Source: Sperchopsis tessellata
Taxonomy: Eukaryota; Arthropoda; Insecta; Coleoptera; Hydrophilidae
Length of the DNA stretch: 27,659 nucleotides
Assembly (NCBI GenBank): GCA_033557685.1
Contig: JAWQRN010000626.1
Coordinates: forward strand, 1 to 27,659
Reading direction: 5' to 3'
The notes below the pieces were generated by a model, which ran no database searches, was not told the origin of the DNA, and worked only from the letters and a program-made list of their open reading frames with translations. Position numbers and translations under genes: made by a program. Every line of letters begins with the position of its first letter. Position 1 is the stretch's first letter. Positions 20,801 to 27,659 of this stretch are shown here, piece by piece.

Positions 20801-22945
20801 TGCCACGTGTTTAAATTGACATTAGAGAGGCATCAAATTATATCTGCACATAAAAATTGTAATAAACTGTTCTTCGGACTCCATATGGAATGGAGATTTG
20901 ATGAATTTGGTCGCCTTCGCAACGGGTTACTTGGAGATAGCATTGGTGATCTAGCATCGGGGCTGGATACTGAGTGTGGTGAGCTGCTGGCTGCTGAATT
21001 TGAATACTAACCATCGATAAAATCCTCTTCTAGACCAATCACAGATGTACTGGCTGTAGTGCCAAACACTAAACTTCTTTTTTTTCCCCCAGCATATTTA
21101 GAACCTTTAAGTACTAGTTTTTTAACCTCAAAAGGTCATTTGAAGCATTTCTGCAGATGAGAAGTTATTTTTCCAAAAAAGCAAACAACAACAAGAGTTA
21201 CAACTTATATCAGCAAAAAAAAATCATAAACAGAAGTAGAGACATGAGAGCACCTAACCTTCAACATGACTAATACAAACTTAACTTGGTATTTATATTA
21301 GAATTAAGAAAATCAAAATTCCCTGGTTTTAGGAATCTATTACCCATTTGGGAATATTCCCGGGAATATTCCCGTCGGGCTATCACTAGCCACCATATCA
21401 TCCCATGTGCTCATCAGTCTCACATTGTCTCCAATTCTTGATTCAAACTTCTTAATTTTCCTTTCTCAACTTTTTCCCTCAACTGCTTAACACACAACTT
21501 TATTTAATTTTTTCTCAGAATCTAAGTCTCTTGTTCATCACCCACCTCTACAGTATTCTATTGTTTATCTCAAATTAAAATCTACCTGCATTAACAATAA
21601 CACCCTCCGGATACTTTACATATTTCAACTGTTCAACCCTTCTATCTCGTGTGTACACATCTATGTCTGCTATTTTTAGAAATTTCTATAATGTTTATCC
21701 TTATCAAACTCATTTTAACATTGTAATGAGTCAATATTTGAACTCAAATCCTCGGATTCGCACACCACAATATTTTTATACCTCCCATGCAGCCCCTAGA
21801 TCTACCCGTACACCCCTTCATAATGTCAAAATATAAAAAATCTGTAGATTAATAATTCTTCATCAGTGGCCTTCTTGAGTATGACTAATATTTTTTTAGT
21901 GCAGGTACATGAAAAGGAAGAACATAAGGAATATTGATGAATCTGATTTCTGCTGAACTTTTTCATCTAGCATGTATTTAGCAATTTGAGCTGATCAAGG
22001 CTTTATAAATATCTCAGCTATAGTATACATTTCTCCAACTAGTGATTTTTGAATTTACGTTACATTATGCCTTTGTGGTTTTGTTATTAAAGTTTTTTTT
22101 GCTTTCAAAGAGTTGGTGACGTCAACGTTTAAAATATTTTGTTCATTTCTCTGTATCAAAATAAGCCACATCTTAGCATGCTCCAAAGTTACATTTTTAA
22201 ATTTCATGTATGAGACAATGAGGTAAATTATTAACAACTACATAACCAAGATAAAAGCTGCTACGAAAATCTTTAAAATTTTCTGTCGTGAAAACTTCAA
22301 ATCGTTCTATTAGGTCTTTTGGAAACAGCACTGCACTGAGGAGCACACTTTGAGAAAAGTTGCTTTAGAGTATGAGTTATGAGTGAATAGCAAAGAGTGC
22401 ATTGTCTTATTATTTTCTATGAGGAGTGGGATTATACTATAAAGGTACCAAGATTTTGCGTTTTATGTTTGCAACAATAATTAGGTTAATTTTTCTTCAA
22501 ATTGAAATTTATATTTGATTGTATAATAAACTGCATTTTGTAATAAAAATTAAATATTAAATCATTTATTGTCTTCAAGGACACAAATAACACAAAATGG
22601 TATTATTTGTATATTCAGTGGGAATTAAACCCACAGCATATTATGAGAGTACTAATAAAACTTGAAGAGTAAGGGTGTCGGCATTAGGATCATTTCACAA
22701 TCATTTATTTGTTTTTGGTAAAAGTAAATGACCTTAGTTGGAATGTGTACCTATTTTAAATAATATAGCATTACAATATTGTTATTTTCATATTTATTTT
22801 ATCTTTTGCTATTGTTGACTTGCTTATATTTATTTACACAAATTTTACTTTCAGTGAAGGTGTAGATGAAGGCATCAGATGGCTTGTAGACTGTATTAAA
22901 AGGAACAGTTACTTAAGGCCCCCAAGAAACAACGAAAATAATTAG
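17864..22945 (+). CDS. ARFRP1: ADP-ribosylation factor-related protein 1 (ARFRP1), Golgi small GTPase
   Basis: ARFRP1 (yeast Arl3p) is an Arf-family GTPase at the trans-Golgi that promotes ARL1 and golgin recruitment. Five exons join in frame: 17864-17956, 18126-18296, 18429-18510, 18571-18742 and 22855-22945, 609 nt with stop, 202 residues (human 201). Motifs are P-loop GLDNAGKT (24-31), switch I region I-T-T-T-V-G-L-N-I-G, WDLGGQ with Q79, NKQD (134-137), and the S-A-L-T-G guanine-binding loop (169-173). The N-terminus M-Y-S-L-L-H-G lacks Gly2, so it is not myristoylated; known homologues are N-acetylated instead. Intron 2 (18297-18428) starts GC, not GT (AAG|GCAAGT), and ends CAG. Intron 4 is 4.1 kb and carries a hAT transposon in antisense. 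The C-terminus (R-P-P-R-N-N-E-N-N) matches family length. No break was seen. Confidence 0.95.
18030..18070. repeat. Perfect 41-nt palindrome
   Basis: The 20 bases at 18030-18049 (tattagtttataatttgatt) are the exact reverse complement of 18051-18070, with one unpaired A at 18050. It lies in ARFRP1 intron 1 (17957-18125), about 55 bp before the acceptor, so the pre-mRNA could form a 20-bp hairpin near the branch-point zone. It has no protein-coding or transposon match I can name. Confidence 0.9.
18975..19081 (-). pseudogene. 3' end of an RTE-like LINE ORF, distal half (split by hAT)
   Basis: The minus strand reads M-V-A-M-L-N-E-T-G-L-H-W-R-D-I-K-E-L-G, then Q-D-R-E-Q-L-C-Q and Y-V-Q-Q before a stop near 18975. 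This is the W-x(n)-AQDRxxW...YVQQW tail found at the C-terminus of many RTE-type endonuclease-reverse transcriptases in arthropods. The frame continues across the hAT insertion into 21389-21470 once one 8-bp duplication is removed. The family assignment is from motif memory. Confidence 0.45.
19074..19081. repeat. Left 8-bp target-site duplication of the hAT element
   Basis: gccaccat, repeated exactly at 21389-21396. Eight base pairs is the standard hAT duplication length. Confidence 0.9.
19331..21010 (-). pseudogene. hAT transposase, broken by frameshifts and stops
   Basis: From right to left, a Ser/Pro-rich N-terminal segment may lie near 20840-21010. A DUF659-type core begins near 20600, with L-L-L-Q-C-D-G-W-G-N near 20530-20560 carrying the first catalytic Asp, V-E-F-I-N-T-G-I-N-L-H-T-G near 20420-20460, and V-V-I-G-D-N-A-A-N-M with the second Asp near 20340. 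G-C-L-V-H-T-L-Q follows near 20253-20275. The middle (T-R-W-G-S-Y-L-N-A-L) lies near 20110. The C-terminal dimerisation domain is clear (I-E-C-S-F-S-T-F-S-R-I-H-T-K-R-R-N-Q-L near 19490-19560). An acidic tail ends near 19331. At least four frame changes are needed. No zinc-binding BED finger could be confirmed. Confidence 0.85.
21350..21374. repeat. hAT subterminal double palindrome
   Basis: Two gggaatattccc palindromes overlap head-to-tail here, 14 bp from the right end. A related single site lies at the left end near 19114-19131. Such repeats are typical binding sites for hAT transposases; function here is inferred. Confidence 0.55.
21389..21470 (-). pseudogene. 3' end of an RTE-like LINE ORF, proximal half
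   Basis: The minus strand reads K-K-F-E-S-R-I-G-D-N-V-R-L-M-S-T-W-D-D-M and joins the segment at 18975-19081 in frame when the hAT and one duplication are removed. Positions 21389-21396 are the right copy of the hAT target duplication. Confidence 0.45.
21471..22854. other. Remainder of ARFRP1 intron 4
   Basis: AT-rich, no gene found. A perfect TGACGTCA (CRE) lies at 22117-22124, but in an intron its relevance is doubtful. The stretch ends at the acceptor (tttactttcag) of ARFRP1 exon 5. Confidence 0.4.
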
Positions 22946-23006
22946 AATAATATACCAATTTAAATATTTTTTAATGTTTAATAACAATAGTGTTAACTTT
23001 TTTAAA

Positions 23007-23012
23007 AATAAA
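23007..23012 (+). promoter_or_regulatory. ARFRP1 polyadenylation signal
   Basis: AATAAA lies 62 bp after the ARFRP1 stop codon. Confidence 0.65.
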
Positions 23013-23157
23013 ATATGGAAGAACCTATTTATTTTCATGCCTTTTGATAGTGATAAATTACTGATAAGGAAATTTATACTACATCCTTATCAGAGTTCAG
23101 TTGTACCTGGCCATTGTATACATTGTTAAAAGTTTATTTATACGTTGTAAAACAAAA

Positions 23158-23213
23158 ATGTACCCTTATTATGAATCAGATTGGAGTGTATTGCCCCCCG
23201 AGTTAAACAGGCG
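23158..23213 (+). CDS. Candidate alternative first coding exon of the downstream gene
   Basis: ATG at 23158 (context caaaaATG) opens M-Y-P-Y-Y-E-S-D-W-S-V-L-P-P-E-L-N-R and reaches a consensus donor (GCG|GTAAGA) with two bases left over. The exon at 23867-23886 also ends with two bases left over, so either can splice to 23945 in the same frame. The piece is too short for coding statistics; the GC-richer end and good donor are the support. Confidence 0.35.
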
Positions 23214-23440
23214 GTAAGAAAAGAATGCACATTTGTTCATAATTTGCTTTGTTCCGCTTTTAAATGTAAATGCATTTTTAGTGTAAAGTTGGTGGCCTAA
23301 TTAGACTTTCAATTCAAACTAAATCAAAAATCCTTATTTATTTGCCTGTTTTTATCTAATTTTATGCGGAAATAAATTTACAAATAAAAAATGAAATGCA
23401 AATATTACTGCGTTCAAAAACTTAATTTTTAAGACGTCGA

Positions 23441-23745
23441 CATATGTGACGTCAGATGCCGGCCATATTGAGATTGGTGTACGTCAACTCAAAGAAATCG
23501 CTGTAATGAACTGAAAAGTAGTAAAATTCTCTTATTTTTTGAAGTATCTTTTAATTTTAAGTAGTCGATATTTAAGTTGACAGTGGACGTGATAGTGTAC
23601 TGAAAAGAATCGCATTTGTGAGAAATAAAAAACACCTGTCAAAAAAGTAGGTACGTTTTTCGGACAGGTGACACACGCTACCCTTATAAATAATTGATTT
23701 CGGTGTGAATTGATTCGTAATCTAATTAAATTTAAAAACACCTGA
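23441..23745 (+). promoter_or_regulatory. Putative promoter region of the last gene
   Basis: A perfect CRE TGACGTCA lies at 23447-23454, followed by ggccatattg near 23461 (YY1/Pho-like GCCAT core). Three CACCTG-type E-boxes lie at 23633-23638, 23665-23670 (inverted) and 23739-23744. The first two are inside an 8-bp inverted repeat (cacctgtc and gacaggtg) that can form a hairpin. The start site is not located. Confidence 0.35.
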
Positions 23746-23866
23746 AATTTGGTAGTAACTAATGGTTATTTTTTAGTGGTTTGATACCTAACGTTTGGGT
23801 TGTGTGTTGTGTGCTTTAATAGATTTTTAACCTGCATTTTCACTGTTGTCTGCTGCGAGTTTCGAA

Positions 23867-24006
23867 ATGAACGCTTCTGAGCATGGGTAAATATTCAGAT
23901 TTTGTTTAATTTTGAGGAAGTACTTCAACATTTATAATTTGTAGGTTTAACCCTGCTTTTAATATGGCCACAATCAAGCAGGCTATCAACGAAGCTGTCG
24001 AAAGGG
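23867..24006 (+). CDS. Unrecognised protein, first two coding exons
   Basis: Exon 23867-23886 (M-N-A-S-E-H-G) splices to 23945-24006 through a 58-bp intron with a GTAAAT donor and a TTTGTAG acceptor. Exon 2 gives F-N-P-A-F-N-M-A-T-I-K-Q-A-I-N-E-A-V-E-R-G and ends at a strong GTAAGT donor, 27 codons plus one base in total. I do not recognise the family. The stretch A-T-I-K-Q-A-I-N-E-A-V-E looks like an amphipathic helix. An internal ATG in exon 2 (M-A-T-I-K) could also serve as a start. Later exons were not found in the next 3.6 kb and probably lie beyond the right edge. Confidence 0.5.
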
Positions 24007-25919
24007 GTAAGTGTTATCCTGTACTTTTGTTTCGTTTAATTTGTCATTATTTTCTTTATTTACCTCAAATATTGGCGTTAGTAATCAAGTGATATATTTT
24101 TTACTTATTATTATCCATATTTCATCATAAATGATGTAAACATAGTTAACAAATGTGAAATGTTCTGTTAAAATAAATGTCAGATCTGTTCTTTATCATT
24201 TATTAATGTTCACCATACAGCATATCAAAGGTCCATTTTATATATTTTTTAATAATCATAAACCTAGTTCAGAAATAGTGCAGTAGTCATATGTAATTTT
24301 ACGTTTTGTTAAATGAGAAAGAGATATTTTATGAGTGCTCTCTGTATGATCTATTAACACGCATTCATTTAAACAACGACTGCAAGATGTTTATGATTCC
24401 TGTTGCCCTCTTATTTTTTTATGGTCGCATAAATTTCTATATACTCAGTTTTTACCAAACACTGAATTGTGTAGAACATGCAACTACAAAAGTATAATCT
24501 CAAAACTCAAAATGTTTTTTTTTTTTACCATAAGATCATATACACTGTATAACTGGATCTGATAAGAATGTATTGAAACCACTGTAAGAACATGCTATTC
24601 TTTACCTATTTTGTCAAACTATGTAAATATATGTAGTATATCTGTAGTTTAGGGTTATGATAAAGCAACATATGTGCATTCTATATCAAAGATCAAATGA
24701 AACAACCTTATATTACGTTGTAATTCTGAATTTATAATGAAATAGTTTTCATGTATTTTTGTGTAACAAAATGGTGACAAAATGCAGTTTGTTGTTATTT
24801 TACACCTTTTAAATACAAATACATTTTAAATTTCCGTTAATATAACCAAAAAGTGATAGTGTCTGAAACAGTTTTACAGAACATTAATCTAATCAAAAGA
24901 GATGAGCAATTACCGCATATTCTAAGTCGTCTCATACTTTTGTAGAGTAGTACCTATGCAGTGGGTATGTATGTCTTGAGTTATCTTGATTATTTTTCCA
25001 AAAAATATTTATCTACCTGTATTTTATTGTAAAAGTAAAAAATCCAATTTTTGCTTATTTTTATTGTACAATGCCAAGAGCCGTAAAACTTTACTTCTTA
25101 GTTATTACCCTGTTTGAATTTCTTAAAGGGGATATTTTTAGTTAACTAGTGATTAAATTGAGTTTTTAATAAACTCATAATTGAATTAGTGTTAGTCGTA
25201 AATTAATGGATGATTATATAAATTCTTCTCAATGACTTGTATAACCCCTAGTCAATAATGTGCTGCTATGGGTTCGTACCGGCTCGACAGCCACTTAAAA
25301 TAATTTAAGGTCGTAGAGCTGGTTTCTAAAATACTGTAACTAAAAATAATAGTAAGATTTCTATATTAAATTTCTAACGATCCTTATACAATTGAGTGAG
25401 AATCTCATCGATTTTAGACTGCTAACGATTTGACCAGACAATTAACATTATTTGGAAAACTTGCGTCGCTAATTGTACAGAAAACAATGAAAATATTGTA
25501 ACAGTAATATGAATTTTATGGTGACCTTCCCGATTGTTAGAATCAACTCCAATATGAAGTCTTAAAAAGCAATTATGATTGTCTGTTCATACAAAATAAG
25601 TATGTTCTTATTATGCAAGAATTAACTCATTAAATATAAAAGGGCTTTATATTTAAAAAAAGTGGCGAATTTGTCTTATTGAATCATATGTTAAGAATAA
25701 AATCGTCCATCCAGTCACTTTAAAGAAGAAAATCAAAGACAACTTTAAATCAAAAGTTGCTGTTAAAATTCGGAAGGATATAGAATATGAGCTATAATCA
25801 GAGTCATTGACAAAATGAACGCAAAATTGATAAATTCAACTTTTGAAATATTTAACAAGATGTATATGTTGTAAAACGAAATCGACCACTTGTTGACATA
25901 GAAATTGAAGTTGATTAAA
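24007..25919. other. Probable large intron, no feature
   Basis: AT-rich noncoding DNA after the donor at 24007. A 63-residue open frame at 24306-24497 has no motif and looks like chance. A short tRNA- or SINE-like phrase (gggttcgtaccggctcgaca) occurs near 25269, but nothing around it supports a gene. Confidence 0.4.
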
Positions 25920-26250
25920 TTTGGGAGTCTGGCTTCAATAACAATATTCTGTAACCCAAATCGTCGAACCCGTCACAATGGAGTTAAAAAGAAATGTCTT
26001 CTCCAAAATTGTTGAGAGAAATTTGACACTTTGCATAATCATCGACGAAGCATAAACCATTTCTCGCAAATATATTCTGGCTGTATTTTAAAAGTTGGAG
26101 GTCAATAGATTTTGTTCACTTTTATGTGCGTTGGGGGCAAGTAGATTAATAGAACTTTTGCATTACGTCATTGATCCTCTCACACTGGGTCAAATGTTAT
26201 TTAATATTGGTACATACTCATACATTACTTTCGAGCTTATATATCCATTC
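25920..26250 (+). pseudogene. Highly decayed hAT-like transposase fragment
   Basis: From ATG at 25978 the plus strand reads M-E-L-K-R-N-V-F-S-K-I-V-E-R-N-L-T-L-C-I-I-I-D-E-A, stop, T-I-S-R-K-Y-I-L-A-V-F. Transposases of the ZBED/hAT type carry a similar I-I-D-E-S-T-T-I-S-x-x-x-x-L-A-V stretch with the catalytic Asp. The frame is lost after about 26090. No ends were found. It is a different lineage from the element at 19082. Confidence 0.4.
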
Positions 26251-27659
26251 TTTTAATGGTTTCAATTTAAATGTCTAAATTGTCAAACTTTAAAACATGT
26301 CAAAATTATGGAGAAATTCATACAGAATAAGTGTTCTACTGATACCCATGTAACACCATTAAAAATAAATCAAATTGCCAAACCATAGGTATAAAACGAA
26401 TGGAAATGAACCCCTTCTATTTTATTGATACAGGTAATTTGTATAGTTCATTTTAAAATTAAATTTTTAATAAAACTACATTTTTGTTTAGTTATGGAGA
26501 AATTTTTTTACAAAAAGTCGTTCTTTTCATTTCACATTTAACATGCCTTCATTTTTTTAATTAAATTGTGTAATCGTGAGAGAGTTCTTTTAGTTTTTCG
26601 TTTAGTAGATGTTTATCGACAATTACCAAATAGTCTGTTTCTTAATTCCACGTGCATTTGGTCAAATCTTAATAGATACTAATACTGAGGCCAAAATTTA
26701 TTTCATAGCTGTTACAGATTGCAAAGACCTGTTTGAAATAATTAATTAAACTGTATAAAAAATTTTAATTTTTTCTGGTGTGTTCACTGACCACAATTAA
26801 ACTTGAATATTTTTTTATATACAAATCTTTATATGAAGGTTATAGTTAAAACATTACTCTTATTATTCTGTAAAAAGCCCTGATTGTTATCTCATTAATC
26901 TTTTTAGACCTATAGCATGGGCTACATATAAAAATAGTTGGAGGTCTTTCTCACCTGAAGGTAGAGTCTATAATTTTAAATATTACAATACTCAAAGGAA
27001 ACAATTCTATATTTGCAAAGTAAAATGCTAAAAAGTACTCAAATGCTACAATTGGGCGGAGCCTATAAACTAGAAAGTTGATGAAGCTTTTATTGATAAC
27101 TTTTACTAATTGAACTTTGAATACAATTTATCATTGTATTTTGGATGATTTGAAATTGATGTAAACAAGTTTTTTTCTTAGTAAAAGTAAAATGTGTAAA
27201 GCAAATGAAAATCAAAGTTTTCTTTTTTAATGAAAAGAGACTTTTTTAGAGCAAAAAAAAAGAGTAAAATGAACATTTGAAGCAGCTGCTGAGCATGTTA
27301 CCAATAGAGTTACTAAAATTGTTAACGGTGGAACTTAAATAACCAAGTTCCCAAATTCCAGACCAAAAATTAACAGTTCACAACATTCTCCTAATGGGCT
27401 TATTCAATTCCCGGGCTTAAACCTTTCTTCCGCCTTTTTTCTTTGACTACCAACAGTCTTAGAATCTAGTATGTCTAAATTGGAAACTTTCTAAGGGTGT
27501 TTAGGATAAGAATATGTTGCTTCCTTGGCCGTACATAAATGTGTTATTTTAATATTTGATGAAAATCAAACAACAAGCAAACCGGCCAAGTCGATATTAT
27601 TAAATACAGAAATGAACTATATATCGCAAAAATGATGGGAACAAACTAAATGCAGTGGA
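26251..27659. other. AT-rich DNA to the window end, no feature
   Basis: No exon, RNA gene or recognisable transposon was found on either strand. Confidence 0.4.

Larger units (their letters stand above)
19082..21388 (-). mobile_element. hAT-family DNA transposon, 2307 bp, inactive
   Basis: Both 8-bp target duplications (gccaccat) and terminal inverted repeats (tagtgatggg at 19082; reverse complement of the right end reads tagtgatagc) are present. Subterminal motifs follow on each side: ggaatctattt then ggaatattt at 19100-19125, and ggaatctatta then gggaatattcccgggaatat at 21332-21369. Coding sequence for a hAT transposase is on the minus strand. It sits within ARFRP1 intron 4 against the gene's direction. 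The ends have decayed little, but the transposase is broken, so it could move only with a transposase supplied in trans. Confidence 0.92.

Noticed and set aside
21651..21836. Small ORF in ARFRP1 intron 4
   Set aside because: No motif, AT-rich composition, and within an intron.
1..27659. CRISPR arrays, operons, prophage or other prokaryotic systems
   Set aside because: Spliced eukaryotic genes and arthropod transposons fill the window; there are no regularly spaced repeats.

Overview
This is eukaryotic nuclear DNA, AT-rich and intron-rich, with GT-AG introns, AATAAA signals and many decayed transposons. Protein similarity and the repeat content (I/R1-like LINEs, a tRNA-derived SINE, hAT and Tc1 remnants) point to an arthropod, probably an insect. 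I cannot name the species.

Four host loci can be read. (1) On the minus strand, 5970-6139, is the first coding exon of a SWEET/MtN3-saliva sugar transporter, with an upstream noncoding exon near 6344. Its other exons are not visible and probably lie beyond the left edge. (2) On the plus strand, 7664-12299, is a complete five-exon COP9 signalosome subunit 5 gene (CSN5/JAB1) of 344 codons with an intact JAMM metal site. It is head-to-head with the SWEET gene across about 1 kb. (3) On the plus strand, 17864-22945, is a complete five-exon ARFRP1 gene of 202 codons. It is a trans-Golgi Arf-like GTPase, and one intron uses a GC donor. (4) On the plus strand, from 23867 (or 23158) to 24006, are the first coding exons of a gene I do not recognise. 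It may have two alternative first exons and runs off the right edge or continues in exons I cannot see.

Mobile DNA fills much of the rest. A LINE fragment lies at 1-1385 (minus). A tRNA-derived SINE occurs three times: 2084-2386 (+), 8865-9040 (+) and 12851-13107 (-). CSN5 intron 1 holds a decayed Tc1/mariner transposase, a SINE, a hammerhead-like motif beside a degenerate tandem repeat, and a possible solo LTR. A nearly full-length but broken LINE with a gag-like ORF1 and an EN-RT-RNase H ORF2 lies at 13380-16800 (minus), between CSN5 and ARFRP1. ARFRP1 intron 4 carries a 2307-bp hAT transposon with 8-bp target duplications, inserted into an older RTE-like LINE tail. A second, much more decayed hAT-like fragment lies near 25920-26250.

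The host genes do not form a pathway: sugar transport, cullin deneddylation and Golgi traffic are simply neighbours. I did not find a clearly new biological system. The most worthwhile oddities are a perfect 41-nt palindrome in ARFRP1 intron 1, a 64-nt hairpin at 1411-1474, the possible decayed hammerhead motif, the GC-AG intron, and the phase-matched alternative first exons of the last gene.
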